This document shows, in pieces, positions 1 to 9,181 of a stretch of 40,829 nucleotides of DNA (positions within the stretch are counted from its first letter, which is position 1; each line of letters starts with the position of its first letter). A program made the translations under genes and the position numbers. The DNA is from Cellvibrionaceae bacterium (GTDB lineage Bacteria; Pseudomonadota; Gammaproteobacteria; Pseudomonadales; Cellvibrionaceae), in NCBI GenBank assembly GCA_025800365.1, contig JAOXRT010000225.1:1-40829 (forward strand). The letters run 5' to 3'. The notes beneath the pieces are model-generated. The model searched no databases and had not been told where the DNA came from. It was given only the letters and a program-made list of their open reading frames with translations.

Positions 1-1268
1 ATGTAGTTGTAAAGCTCACCTACATTAAATGCTAGCCAAACAGTTAATAGGGAGGCTACCAAAAATCCAATATTGCCTGTAATTAGGCTAAGCATACGGC
101 TGCTATTAAAAGCTGGGCCTAAATCCATTGCTTTAAATTTAGGCTGTACTTCTTGAATCATCTCGCCAAAAAACTTGCCTTTACCTTCTACCTGCTCTTC
201 AAGGTTCGGCTCTAATTCTTGATAGACACGGTTAGGAACTTCCTTATAGCGACGGTTTGCCATAACGAGGTTGTCGAGATTAATAAAAATCTCATTGGGG
301 TGGACAGACTCTTGCCAATTTTCTCGCAGCTCCGATACCTCGGCTTTTGGATCGCAATAGGCTAAACGTTTTTTCAGCATCATAGCGCAGAGAATAGTTG
401 CAATAACGGCCGCTACACTGATGCCTAAAAGATAAGCCCAGGTGTTGGGCGCCGGCAGCCAAGCCAAAGTTTCCCCCAGTTTAAGAGTGCTCCAACCACT
501 GGCCTTTAAGGCAAATGACAAAGCTAAGCCAACGATGACAGGCAGCAAAATAGCACCGGCGATGACTTTCGTCAGCTCTTTACCGCCTAAACTAGAAATA
601 CGTTTATCCGCTGTGCGATTAATATCTTTTCCTGCAGCGCGCCAAACTAATAATAAGTAGATGGTTAAGGCTACAGAATAGGCAGGGAAGGCAAATTCAC
701 CAATGTCCCCTGCAAAGCCTGCTAGCGAGACAAAAGCTGTTAGTGCATAGGCGATAAGAGCGACAGCGGTTCGAACCCAAGCGCCAAAAAGATGTTGCGC
801 CATGTTTCGAACTGGGTAGGGCATAAAGGTGAGTTTTGGAAACACACTGTGCATAAAGCGAGCGACAATGCCTTCAGGCTCTACAAAGGTGGAATTTTTA
901 CGGCCCACCAGCATCTCGGTAAGACCTTGGCGGGTATAGGCAAGATAGTCGTATTCTTCCTTGGCGGTACTGGCTTCTGAGTGACTGAAGTTTTGCGCTA
1001 GAGAGGTTGGGTGATTACGACCAACGAAGAATCGCAGGGTGGCGATAATGCCACTGGCGCAAAAGCGGATGCCACTGGCCAATAGAAATAAGCCAAACAA
1101 CACCAAAATCCAGCCGATGCCGGCATTTTCTTTAACAATAGCAGCCGCTTTAAACAATAGGAATACACCCATCGCTACTTCGGCAGCCCCTCGAATTGCC
1201 GTTACTGCTCCTTCCTTTTTGAAGGGGTTTCTGAGTCCGAGGTCAATCGAGCCGTAATCAAAAGCCAT
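1..1268 (-). CDS. Multi-span membrane protein, unknown family (3' end outside window)
   Basis: A leftward reading frame runs from the ATG at 1268 to the window edge without a stop (422 codons, then cut). An AAGGA lies about 8 bases before the ATG, supporting this start. The protein begins MAFDYGSIDLGLRNPF. Hydrophobic spans lie near residues 28-42, 50-63 and 64-80, a group near 150-190, others near 215-232 and 258-280, and a last one near 400-415. Between the last two is a hydrophilic loop rich in charged residues (about 285-385), which suggests a cytoplasmic or periplasmic domain. I do not recognise the family and assign no function. It points away from the GGDEF gene and shares a 415-base divergent region with it. 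Confidence 0.8.
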   Translation of the reverse strand, partial: MAFDYGSIDLGLRNPFKKEGAVTAIRGAAEVAMGVFLLFKAAAIVKENAGIGWILVLFGLFLLASGIRFCASGIIATLRFFVGRNHPTSLAQNFSHSEASTAKEEYDYLAYTRQGLTEMLVGRKNSTFVEPEGIVARFMHSVFPKLTFMPYPVRNMAQHLFGAWVRTAVALIAYALTAFVSLAGFAGDIGEFAFPAYSVALTIYLLLVWRAAGKDINRTADKRISSLGGKELTKVIAGAILLPVIVGLALSFALKASGWSTLKLGETLAWLPAPNTWAYLLGISVAAVIATILCAMMLKKRLAYCDPKAEVSELRENWQESVHPNEIFINLDNLVMANRRYKEVPNRVYQELEPNLEEQVEGKGKFFGEMIQEVQPKFKAMDLGPAFNSSRMLSLITGNIGFLVASLLTVWLAFNVGELYNY

Positions 1269-1683
1269 TTTGAAATCCTTAGCTTATATTAGAGAAACGG
1301 CGCTTAGTGTGCCCCAGGGCCGCTTGACCATCAAGCTTCCTTTTCTATTGTGGGGTTGGTTGAAAAATGAGCAGTTGGGGTTGTGTGGAGCTGCTATTGA
1401 TGACCGAATTAGTGGGCTTAAGCGCGATTAATTTTAGCTCTGATATAAGCAGTGTTGATTAAGTGGGGTTGCCAAAGTGATATCGGCATCTAATAGTTGA
1501 TTATAAAGTGCTAGATCGCATTCTGATTGGTTAATTACTAAGCGCTATTTGTATGAATGGTGGACTCGGACCCCAACTTAAGTGTGTTAGCTTTAACTAA
1601 AAGACTCAGGGGAAACGGGGGTGTATTCAACTTCCATTAGCCTTGAAAAGCTGTGATTGCGAGTCTAGTGAGTCGGGTTAGAG
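1269..1683. other. Divergent intergenic region, no gene seen
   Basis: These 415 bases separate the leftward membrane-protein gene from the rightward GGDEF gene and must hold both promoters. I found no convincing small ORF, tRNA or strong hairpin. A c-di-GMP riboswitch was considered because a cyclase follows, but the conserved GEMM core is not apparent. Confidence 0.6.
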
Positions 1684-3627
1684 ATGCGAAATAAGAATAA
1701 GGCATGGCTGCTGATAATTTCTGCGCTTACTGCCATCATCAGTGTATCATCCAAGGTTTTCGCGGATGGTCTTCCAGACCTTTTAGCCGAGATTGAGAAA
1801 GAACGTTTTCTTATGAAGTCGGATTTGCAGGAGAGGCAAAAACTTGAAGCCTATCTTGATCAGTTGCCATCGTATCCTCTCGCCACTCAAGGTGAATTCT
1901 ACCTCTATTATCAAAACGCACTGGTTCGAACCGGAAAGCTGCAAGAGTCAATTTCTGCGCGACAAAAATTACTGGATATTCATAAACAATCACCAGTTTC
2001 TCCTTCTTTTCTTCGTTATAGCAAGATGCTACTGGGATTGGCCTATGCTAATTTATCTAAGGGAGATCAGTCCAAACCGTGGTTGATCGAAGTTATAAAA
2101 GACGCTGAAACGGCAGCTGACTATCAGATCGCCTTTCACAGTTCTTTGATATTGGGAGATGTTTACTCTGGAGAAAAGAACTTTTCTCAAGCTTTTGCCA
2201 GTTACCAAAAAGCGCAGGCCATGCTTTCCGAAAAAATGCTTCCAGGTGGTCAGAAGATGCAGGGCTACGCTTGGCAAGCAGAAATGAATTATCGGACTGG
2301 TTACGTTTATCGCCATATGTGGCGCGATGCTGATGCCGCAGAATTTTTTAAAAGGGCTCTGGAGTTTGATAGGTTGATCGGAAATGCCAGAAATATCAAA
2401 TACGATCTAAATCAAATCGCGGATGCTTATTATCGTCTGGGAGACTTTAAAGAAGCAATAGTTTACTACCAACAGCTCGAGGAGATTTTGCAGCAATCTG
2501 AAGTTTCTGATAATGGGCGCCATTTGGATTTTGCCAGCTCTATGGTTAATTATTATGTCAAGCAAAATAAACTAGGTTTCGCAAAGCGTTATTTAGAAAA
2601 AGCTCAAAATAAATTTCCATTAGTTCAGTCTACCTCTATTCGAATACGTTTCTTTTTAGCAAGCTCGAATTATTCTATCTTGTCGGGTAATTTTAAATCG
2701 GTACTTGAGAACTGTCAGGCAATTGAGGATGAACTTACAGAGAAAACCTGGCCTGAGTACGGCAGCGAAATGTTACGGCTTAGGGCAGAGGCTTATTATG
2801 GTTTGGGAGAATATCGAAAATCGTCAGAGCTCTTTGAAAGGGTGCACCAGCTATACCTTGAACGCAGTGATCATGTGCGCTTGATGACTGCCGAAGTGGA
2901 GCGGGCTCGTTTTGACTTTGAAGCTGAAACTCTAAAAGTGGAGCGCTTGATGCAAGATAATCAATTCAAAGCGCTTGAGCTGGAATCTGAGAAAGACAAG
3001 TTTCGAGTATCTGTAATTATTATCGTGTTGGCCTTATTGCTTATCTTTTCTTTGGTGGCCATGGTTGTATTTGCTTTGAGAAATGAAAAGAAACTCAAAT
3101 TTTTGGCCGAATACGATGCCTTAACATCAGTACCAAATCGTCGATCCATTATTGCCTATGGTGAGCAGTTATCCGATGGGGAGGGCGAGTTCTCGGTATT
3201 ATTGATAGACGTAGACCACTTCAAAAATATCAATGATACTTTTGGTCATGCGCAGGGTGATAGGGTGCTCCAATATATCGCCTTAGTAGCTTCGAGCTTT
3301 TGTAATAATTCTGTGCGATTTGGCCGTTTAGGTGGTGAAGAATTTCTATTTATTGTCAATAGCAGTGTTGAAAGTGTGGCCTTAACACTTGCTCGATCCT
3401 TCTCTGATAAATTACAAGAGAAGGCAGTCGAGGGTATTAAAAGCCCCACGGTAAGCGTGGGGGTGGCATTCCGATCTGATCCTTCCTTAAGTTTTGGCAA
3501 GCTATTAGAGCAGGCAGATGAGGCGCTCTATCAGGCCAAAAGTAGTGGTAGAGACTGCATTAAACAGTACACTGAAGGTCGCATAAAGCAGGGCTTTACA
3601 TCTTATACCCATGAAGCGGGATCGTAA
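1684..3627 (+). CDS. Diguanylate cyclase with periplasmic TPR sensor region
   Basis: This probably makes cyclic di-GMP from two GTP at the inner membrane in response to a periplasmic cue. Residues 1-28 form a signal peptide or anchor ending in VFADG. Residues about 70-400 are helical TPR-like repeats (for example around YRLGDFKEAIVYYQQLEEI). A transmembrane span lies at about 442-465, and the GGDEF domain covers about 475-635. The metal-binding motif DVDHFKNIND is at 509-518 and the active-site loop is RLGGEEF, with GGEEF at 550-554, so catalytic activity is expected. The RxxD inhibitory site normally ahead of the loop is absent (NNSV occupies that place), so product inhibition at that site is unlikely. 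It stands alone, convergent with the uptake operon. Only a weak ribosome binding site precedes the ATG. Confidence 0.9.
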   Translation: MRNKNKAWLLIISALTAIISVSSKVFADGLPDLLAEIEKERFLMKSDLQERQKLEAYLDQLPSYPLATQGEFYLYYQNALVRTGKLQESISARQKLLDIHKQSPVSPSFLRYSKMLLGLAYANLSKGDQSKPWLIEVIKDAETAADYQIAFHSSLILGDVYSGEKNFSQAFASYQKAQAMLSEKMLPGGQKMQGYAWQAEMNYRTGYVYRHMWRDADAAEFFKRALEFDRLIGNARNIKYDLNQIADAYYRLGDFKEAIVYYQQLEEILQQSEVSDNGRHLDFASSMVNYYVKQNKLGFAKRYLEKAQNKFPLVQSTSIRIRFFLASSNYSILSGNFKSVLENCQAIEDELTEKTWPEYGSEMLRLRAEAYYGLGEYRKSSELFERVHQLYLERSDHVRLMTAEVERARFDFEAETLKVERLMQDNQFKALELESEKDKFRVSVIIIVLALLLIFSLVAMVVFALRNEKKLKFLAEYDALTSVPNRRSIIAYGEQLSDGEGEFSVLLIDVDHFKNINDTFGHAQGDRVLQYIALVASSFCNNSVRFGRLGGEEFLFIVNSSVESVALTLARSFSDKLQEKAVEGIKSPTVSVGVAFRSDPSLSFGKLLEQADEALYQAKSSGRDCIKQYTEGRIKQGFTSYTHEAGS

Positions 3628-3630
3628 AAC

Positions 3631-3655
3631 CTAGGCAAGCGTCAACAGGCCCTAG
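3631..3655. terminator. Possible weak bidirectional terminator
   Basis: CTAGG at 3631-3635 and CCTAG at 3651-3655 can pair, between two convergent gene ends. A T-rich stretch follows on the + strand. The stem is short and the loop long, so this is only a candidate. Confidence 0.25.
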
Positions 3656-3672
3656 TTCACTTATTTATTTTG

Positions 3673-5217
3673 CTAGGTCGCCATGTTTCTCCGCTTAAAG
3701 CCCAGATACGCAAAGCTTAGGGCAAAGCTCAGTGCCAGAAGGTCAACTAAAACAGTACTGTCAGCATGATTCCATGCGAGATTCTCGTTCAAGGCGAGAA
3801 GGCTACTCAGCGGAATGAGGCTACTGGTAAAAGCACAAACAATTAATAGAATTCCACTGGCATCCCGCTTGAATGGCAGCAGTGCGATAGCTATACATGC
3901 AAAAAATACTAAATAGTAAAGGCTGGTATAAGCCGAAGTTAAAGATTGCCAGTGAGTAGGAAAAAGTTTGGCGGCAGCAATAATGCTGGAAATACCTGCG
4001 ATGCAGCCCAAGCTTACGCCGATGCTTAGGCGATATAGAAGCTTATCAGAGCGAAAGCCTTGTTTATTGCGGTTTTGCTTTCGTTTGGCCTCAATCCAAA
4101 GAAGATTGCCGCTGTAAAATAGCATGGCCCCAGCCAGCCCAAGTATAAAATAAATCCATTGGGTAATACTGCCACCGTAGTTGCCAAAATGCAGGGCGAA
4201 AAAACTGCTTACCGTAGCTTGCAGTGCTTCTTGCCGGCCAGGCATATAATCTGTGGCTAAGATCTCTCCAGTAAAGGCGTTTAAGTTCACTAGGCCATGC
4301 CGTGGGCGGCTTGCATGATGTCTCGCATCCTTGCCCGCGACAAACAGCATATGCTTTGGTTTTTCTCCCCGGCCTTGGCGATAGTTTAATATCTCAGGTT
4401 TAAACTCGGGCGCTGACACCGCGAGATCTTTCAATAATTGATCGATAGGGTAGTAGGAACTACCTGCAGACGGTGCGGCTACAGCGGGTGGTCCAGTTCT
4501 AGGTGCTGTTGAATCCTTGTGGATAGTCACCATCTGACTGCCATAAAAATAGTCATGCAAAGCGAATACGACCGCGGTTAAGGCCATAACTAGGTGAAAG
4601 GGAAAGCTGAAAACACCGAGTAGATTGTGAATATCTAGCCATTTTCGCTTGAACTTTCCAGCCAAACGCAGTGCAAATAGGTCTTTAAGCAATGTGGGGA
4701 GTAAAATAATTAGGCCTGAAGCCAAGGCAAGTGCGTAAAGTGCTGAAACAAAACCGGTGATTGGCATAGCCAGTTCATGGTCAATCAATATGCCTACCTG
4801 CTGATGTATAGTGTCAATTAGCTGGCCAACGATTGAGGCTTTTTCTTTACTAACAATTAGCTCTTTATTGGGACCAAAATCAGCAAAATAATTGACAGCC
4901 GGCGCATGATCATCCGCACCTGGATCTCGTTCTTGCCAGTGCATTCTGGCAGGGTACTCGGGACTGGGGTTTAATATTATGTTGAAGTTCTTGGCGGCCC
5001 CTGGATGTTTTTGAATTACAGCGTCTATCAAATCCTGGCTTTGTTCAATCGGGGTTATGTACTCTAATTGCAGTGGAGGGGATGCCCAGCGCTGTATCTC
5101 TTCCTCAAACATAGAAAGAGCACCAGCATAAAATGCGATAAATAAGAATAGGCCACTTAAAATGCCTACCCAGCTGTGTACTTCGCGATATACGCGAACG
5201 ATATCATTTCGAATCAT
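3673..5217 (-). CDS. PepSY-associated inner-membrane protein (PiuB-like)
   Basis: This is a large inner-membrane protein of the PepSY_TM/PiuB type, which accompanies TonB receptors and is thought to act in ferric-siderophore or haem processing, possibly as a reductase. About 514 residues follow from the ATG at 5217. The N terminus carries the family pattern of a short basic segment, then REVHSWVGILSGLFLFIAF as the first span. Further spans surround HNLLGVFSFPFHLVMAL, whose histidines could bind haem, and the C-terminal third adds several more spans. An upstream in-frame ATG at 5268 would add 17 residues and overlap the preceding gene. I prefer 5217 because the family usually starts just before the first span, though neither start has a strong ribosome binding site. 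It is the last gene of the TonB-receptor operon. Confidence 0.85.
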   Translation of the reverse strand: MIRNDIVRVYREVHSWVGILSGLFLFIAFYAGALSMFEEEIQRWASPPLQLEYITPIEQSQDLIDAVIQKHPGAAKNFNIILNPSPEYPARMHWQERDPGADDHAPAVNYFADFGPNKELIVSKEKASIVGQLIDTIHQQVGILIDHELAMPITGFVSALYALALASGLIILLPTLLKDLFALRLAGKFKRKWLDIHNLLGVFSFPFHLVMALTAVVFALHDYFYGSQMVTIHKDSTAPRTGPPAVAAPSAGSSYYPIDQLLKDLAVSAPEFKPEILNYRQGRGEKPKHMLFVAGKDARHHASRPRHGLVNLNAFTGEILATDYMPGRQEALQATVSSFFALHFGNYGGSITQWIYFILGLAGAMLFYSGNLLWIEAKRKQNRNKQGFRSDKLLYRLSIGVSLGCIAGISSIIAAAKLFPTHWQSLTSAYTSLYYLVFFACIAIALLPFKRDASGILLIVCAFTSSLIPLSSLLALNENLAWNHADSTVLVDLLALSFALSFAYLGFKRRNMAT

Positions 5218-5251
5218 TGTTATTGTCTTTTCAGGCTTTAGCAATAAATAT

Positions 5252-5551
5252 TTACCACGGCCATACAAATGGCCAGATAGCTAGATTTGCGGCGGCTAGA
5301 TAACACCAAGCACGTAATCCGCTGCGGAACATAAAACAGCTGCTAAGAATGAGGACCCAGATGGGTGCTATGCTCCACATCAAAAACTGACCTTGAACAG
5401 AAAAAATAAATACCGGCCCAAATACTACATCCATTAATAGCCCTGTTACGGCTACTGTCAGTAAGAAACCTAGAATAATGGCGGCACTTAGTTTGGCTAA
5501 CCACTGTTTATTGGTATAGCGAAAGCGTTTGGGTGAGCTGGCTGTGCTCAT
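5252..5551 (-). CDS. Small membrane protein of iron-uptake operon (DUF3649-like)
   Basis: This 99-residue protein has about three hydrophobic spans: one in the region AKLSAAIILGFLLTVAVTG, one around FGPVFIFSVQGQFLMW and one near the C terminus. Its size and place, between a DUF3325-like protein and a PepSY protein downstream of a TonB receptor, match the small 'iron uptake protein'/DUF3649 partners in similar operons of Pseudomonas and Shewanella relatives. The family name is by analogy and unchecked. Its ATG overlaps the stop of the preceding gene by four bases (ATGA, 5548-5551), which indicates translational coupling. Confidence 0.75.
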   Translation of the reverse strand: MSTASSPKRFRYTNKQWLAKLSAAIILGFLLTVAVTGLLMDVVFGPVFIFSVQGQFLMWSIAPIWVLILSSCFMFRSGLRAWCYLAAANLAIWPFVWPW

Positions 5552-5835
5552 CGTGAACTCCTTTGGTCTTCAGTTTTTTTGAAAACGGCGATCAGCAAGG
5601 GTAGTAGGCTCAGATATAGCATCATCAAACTAACGAATAGAAAAATTGCCGCAGGCTTGCCCATAAATTGCATTAGGGAAATTACGGCAAGAAAAGCCAT
5701 AACCATAGCCCCTAAGTTCAGCATTTTCGCGGAATAGGAGCGTTTTAGTAGTAGTTGATTTGGGCTGGCCAAATAAAAACAAAAAGCCGCTAGCAGGCAA
5801 AGCCCGCTAGCAACAAGGAGGAGAAAAGGATCCAT
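5548..5835 (-). CDS. DUF3325-like small membrane protein
   Basis: This 95-residue, three-span membrane protein starts 10 bases after the stop of the TonB receptor gene. The N-terminal span ends in FYLASPNQ, which resembles the span-then-HQ/NQ pattern I associate with DUF3325. That family is found almost only beside TonB receptors and PepSY proteins. Its role is unknown; context points to a helper of substrate passage or reduction at the inner membrane. The family assignment is moderate, while the coding call is strong because of operon spacing and the four-base overlap with the next gene. Confidence 0.75.
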   Translation of the reverse strand: MDPFLLLVASGLCLLAAFCFYLASPNQLLLKRSYSAKMLNLGAMVMAFLAVISLMQFMGKPAAIFLFVSLMMLYLSLLPLLIAVFKKTEDQRSSR

Positions 5836-5845
5836 TTACTTGAGC

Positions 5846-7906
5846 CTAGTTGAAATTATAGGTCACAGAAACACCCACATTGCGAGGTTGCACAATAGCG
5901 ACATAGCCTTCGGGGTTTCTTCGGCCAATAGGTTCCACCACAGTAAATGCTTTTTCATCGAAGGCGTTGTTTAGGAATGCCGCAATTGACCAGTTTTCAT
6001 AACGGTAGTCTGCACTAAATCGAGCAATGCCATAGTCGCCAGCAACTCGGCCTGAGCTGTTTTCTAAGTCGCCAAAGTATTCGGCAATATACTTATAAGA
6101 AGCGCCGACGTTAAACTCGTCTGAGAACCAGTATTTAGCAGACAGATTAGCTGTCACAGCAGGAGCGGAATTTAGTTCATTGCCTGTGACCGAGCTGTAT
6201 TCGGCGCCACCGTCTTTGATTTCAGTCTCTAGTAAACCAAGGCCAGCGCGGAGTTCTAGATCGGCGATAGGGCGCAATAAAGCTTCGAATTCCGCACCAT
6301 AGGTTACGGCTTTATCCATATTGGTGATTGCTCTGGCCGAGTTTAGTGCTTGGTAACCGTCATAATCGTTATAGAAAATATTGGTAGTTAAATTGGCTCG
6401 CCCATCATCCGTTGATACTCGCCAGCTTAATTCATAACTGTCTACCGTTTCTTTGTCGTAGTAATAGTATTCCTGCGCAAAGAAATTGAGGGCCCCGCCT
6501 GCGGCGTTATAACCCTGGCGAGCACTGAATGACAGCACGTTTGAGTTTGAGATGTCGTATTGCAAAGCCACTTTCGGTAAGAAAATAGTTTCATCAACAT
6601 CTAACTGTGCAATGATTGGCAGATAGGTGAAGTCACGTAGCTGGGATTCTTTCTCAAAACGACCGCCTAGCGTTACGCTAAATTGTTCGCTAATTGCAAA
6701 ATCCACTTCACCATAGATCGCTTTAGAGTCGTTTTCATCCTTACCAAAATATGGAAAGGCACCTTCACTCAGAATATCCTGCTCGCGGTCAAAGTAAGCT
6801 AAACCGATGAAGCCGCTTATATGATCGCTGTTATTGCCAAAGTTTAGTTTGGCATCAACGCTTAGGCTATTTTGATCGAAGCTAAGTTGTTGCTCGCGTG
6901 CTGGGTTGGGCTCGTAAGAGTCAAAGCCCCACTCATAATTCATGTAAGCCACCAAGATATCAAAGCTCATGCTATCGCTTATACGAGTATCCAATTTGAT
7001 GCTGGTGGTATTGGAATCTGTTTCTATATCGCGCAAAAAAGTACGTTTATAAGCCCATGGGTTGGTCGCTGTGTAATAAATACGCCCAGTATCGCCTTGC
7101 TCATTATTACGTGAGTGGGTCAACAGTACTCGGGTGTCATCACTCACTTGCCACAATAGCTTACCTTTAAAGCGAGTGGTATCGATCTCATTCAAAGGGT
7201 AGCTAGGCGGGTTACTGGCAAAGCCTTCTGGGTCGGTTAAGGTTTCGGCATCTAAACGCTGGGCGGTAACTCGAAATGCCAAGGTATCATCCACGATTGG
7301 CCCAGATAGCATGACTGAGGTATCCACATAGTTCTCTTGGTTGCGATAACCTACACGAGCGGCACCTTCCCAATCGAAAGTGGGGTCGGCGGTTTTGATA
7401 TAGATGGAGCCGCCAATACTGTTACGACCATTGGTGGTTGATTGTGGGCCTCGATAGACCTCGATTTGTTCCACATCCCAAATGCCGGAATCACCGGTTA
7501 GGTCGGCAACGAAGGGTTCGGCAACACCATCGATAAGGGTTGAAACGCGAGCCTTGGCGCCACCAGAAATTGAGTTAAAGCCACCTGCGCCACCATTACC
7601 TTTTACGCCGCGAATATCTGGCACCGCACCGCTGAGAGACACTACGTTAGCCACATCAGATACTGCATCACTTACGGTAAAGTAGCGCATGCTGTCTAGC
7701 TCTTCCTGGCTGATCACCGAAACAGAAGAGGTGGTCTCTTTCAAAGAGCGTACTTTCTTCTCACCGATCACGGTGACTTCTTCTAACCAGCGCTCACCTT
7801 CCGTGGGGCGTTCGGCGGCCTCCTCAGCCATTGCCGTGTTGATAGATAAGCTCAAACTGAGTGCGGCGAGTGAAGAAAAGGTCCTAAGGGCGTGGATTTT
7901 ACTCAT
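5846..7906 (-). CDS. TonB-dependent outer-membrane receptor
   Basis: This 686-residue outer-membrane gated channel imports a scarce ligand, probably a siderophore or other metal chelate, powered by TonB. Residues 1-27 are a signal peptide ending SINTAMA. A TonB-box-like segment LEEVTVIGEK lies at about 41-50. The plug domain follows, with SVSVISQEELD, DIRGVKG, TLIDGV and VEQIEVYRGPQS, all plug hallmarks. The rest is beta-barrel, ending in NVGVSVTYNFN; most receptors end in an aromatic residue, here it is the penultimate Phe. The operon downstream (DUF3325-like, small membrane protein, PepSY) supports iron uptake. A divergent AraC/PchR-like activator at 8069-9142 probably controls it. No Fur box is visible upstream, so iron control may be indirect. 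The ligand cannot be read from the sequence. Confidence 0.93.
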   Translation of the reverse strand: MSKIHALRTFSSLAALSLSLSINTAMAEEAAERPTEGERWLEEVTVIGEKKVRSLKETTSSVSVISQEELDSMRYFTVSDAVSDVANVVSLSGAVPDIRGVKGNGGAGGFNSISGGAKARVSTLIDGVAEPFVADLTGDSGIWDVEQIEVYRGPQSTTNGRNSIGGSIYIKTADPTFDWEGAARVGYRNQENYVDTSVMLSGPIVDDTLAFRVTAQRLDAETLTDPEGFASNPPSYPLNEIDTTRFKGKLLWQVSDDTRVLLTHSRNNEQGDTGRIYYTATNPWAYKRTFLRDIETDSNTTSIKLDTRISDSMSFDILVAYMNYEWGFDSYEPNPAREQQLSFDQNSLSVDAKLNFGNNSDHISGFIGLAYFDREQDILSEGAFPYFGKDENDSKAIYGEVDFAISEQFSVTLGGRFEKESQLRDFTYLPIIAQLDVDETIFLPKVALQYDISNSNVLSFSARQGYNAAGGALNFFAQEYYYYDKETVDSYELSWRVSTDDGRANLTTNIFYNDYDGYQALNSARAITNMDKAVTYGAEFEALLRPIADLELRAGLGLLETEIKDGGAEYSSVTGNELNSAPAVTANLSAKYWFSDEFNVGASYKYIAEYFGDLENSSGRVAGDYGIARFSADYRYENWSIAAFLNNAFDEKAFTVVEPIGRRNPEGYVAIVQPRNVGVSVTYNFN

Positions 7907-7964
7907 AACGGGTGTCTTTCATTACTATTGGAATAGAAAAGTGCTCGATGCGACTGATTCGTAT

Positions 7965-7994
7965 TTGCACAGTTAGCTCGGCGGGCAGTATAAT
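7965..7994 (+). promoter_or_regulatory. Candidate sigma70 promoter of the AraC gene, overlapping opposite -10
   Basis: TTGCAC (7965-7970), an 18-base spacer and a consensus TATAAT (7989-7994) face the AraC gene. On the other strand TATACT (7992-7987) is a possible -10 for the receptor operon and lacks a good -35, as expected for an activated promoter. The two -10 hexamers overlap. Confidence 0.5.
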
Positions 7995-8068
7995 TTGCTC
8001 AAACACGCAATTCCTTTGCGTAAGCGTCAAATACCTTTGTTTAGCAAGCGACTTGTTTGGAGAGACCA

Positions 8069-9142
8069 TTGCCAGTATGTGAGCCTTCATTAACCGGCTA
8101 TTTAAAACAGAGTGAGTCGACCTGGATGCGGGCTTTGCCTGGCCAAGATTCTAGATGTGGCTCTAATGGTGAGGTCAATCTCAAGGTGCGTGATTTTCAA
8201 CAGCGCAGTGGTGCTTCTATTACTGTTGAGGATAGTAATATTGGGCCCGATGACACCTTGATTCGCGGGAAGTTTTACAACAGCGACTTGCGCCAAGGCT
8301 TGAACCTGCGCTGTAGTAATACCAAAGAGGAGCATGCATTCTGTTCAGATTCTTCTCATGCTCCTGGCTTATCATGCATATTTTTCCTGCGCGGGGCAGT
8401 TGATGTTGAGATAGGCAACTGTCATTTTGATCTCAAGCCTAAAGCCGAGCTTGGCGGTATTAGTGCGACGGCGGTATTAAAAAGAGAGAGCGAGTCTTTT
8501 AAGCGAACCACTAAACAAGCGCAATATGTTCGCCATCTTGTGGTCACTGCCAGTCCAGAGTGGTTGTCCAGCAGTGGTTTCGAGCAGAGGCTTGGCCCAA
8601 AGCTCCAGCAGGTGCTTAAGCAGCAAAATATGGCCTCGCGCCAGTGGCACCCTAGCCAGCGCCTAAATCACTTGATAAAAGACATTTTTAGTCCTTCTTT
8701 GATTTTGCCGGAACTTATCGATTTGCATCTTGAAGCTAGGACTATTGATATAGTTAGCGAAACCCTGACAGCACTTATTCTAGCTTCGGGCGAAAGTTCA
8801 CAGGAGTCGGCACTCGGGCGCCATGACAATATCAGACTGCAAAGAGCGCGCGAGTTTATTTTGGCAGACCCTTCCCTAAATTTGAGTGTTGAGCTAATTG
8901 CTAAAGAAGCCGGTATCAGTGCCAGTGGTTTGCAGCGTTTATTTCAAAGAGTCGAAAACTGCAGTGTATTCGACTACGTTAGAAAGATCCGCTTAGAAGA
9001 AGCTCACGATAAGCTAGGTCGTGGACATTGCAGTGTACAAGAGGCCAGTATGCTGGCTGGCTATAAAAGCGCCGCGAATTTTGCTACGGCTTTTAAGCGT
9101 TACTATGGCAAGACCCCAAGGCAAGTTCTAATGGGGGCATAA
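8069..9142 (+). CDS. AraC-family transcriptional activator, PchR-like
   Basis: The C-terminal 100 residues form an AraC/XylS DNA-binding domain with two helix-turn-helix units: LSVELIAKEAGISASGLQRL and CSVQEASMLAGYKSAANFAT, followed by FKRYYGKTPRQV. The N-terminal part is a variable ligand-sensing region with no name I can give. Its divergent position next to a TonB receptor operon is typical of PchR-type regulators, which activate uptake when the siderophore has entered the cell. There is no ATG at the front of the frame. The TTG at 8069 follows GGAGAG by 4 bases and is my preferred start; TTG at 8057 and ATG at 8126 are alternatives. Autoregulation through the shared promoter region is likely. 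Confidence 0.88.
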   Translation: MPVCEPSLTGYLKQSESTWMRALPGQDSRCGSNGEVNLKVRDFQQRSGASITVEDSNIGPDDTLIRGKFYNSDLRQGLNLRCSNTKEEHAFCSDSSHAPGLSCIFFLRGAVDVEIGNCHFDLKPKAELGGISATAVLKRESESFKRTTKQAQYVRHLVVTASPEWLSSSGFEQRLGPKLQQVLKQQNMASRQWHPSQRLNHLIKDIFSPSLILPELIDLHLEARTIDIVSETLTALILASGESSQESALGRHDNIRLQRAREFILADPSLNLSVELIAKEAGISASGLQRLFQRVENCSVFDYVRKIRLEEAHDKLGRGHCSVQEASMLAGYKSAANFATAFKRYYGKTPRQVLMGA

Positions 9143-9181
9143 TAAATTCATGGCCGGTGGAGCACATAATTGTTTGCTGTT

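Noticed and set aside
442-1257. Several + strand frames of 60-72 codons
   Set aside because: They lie opposite the leftward membrane-protein gene, which has a better start and runs the whole length; they are shadows.
1269-1683. c-di-GMP riboswitch ahead of the GGDEF gene
   Set aside because: The conserved GEMM core and tetraloop-receptor pattern were not found.
7907-8056. Fur box in the TonB receptor promoter region
   Set aside because: No stretch resembles the 19-bp consensus to a useful degree, unlike the site at 11862-11880.
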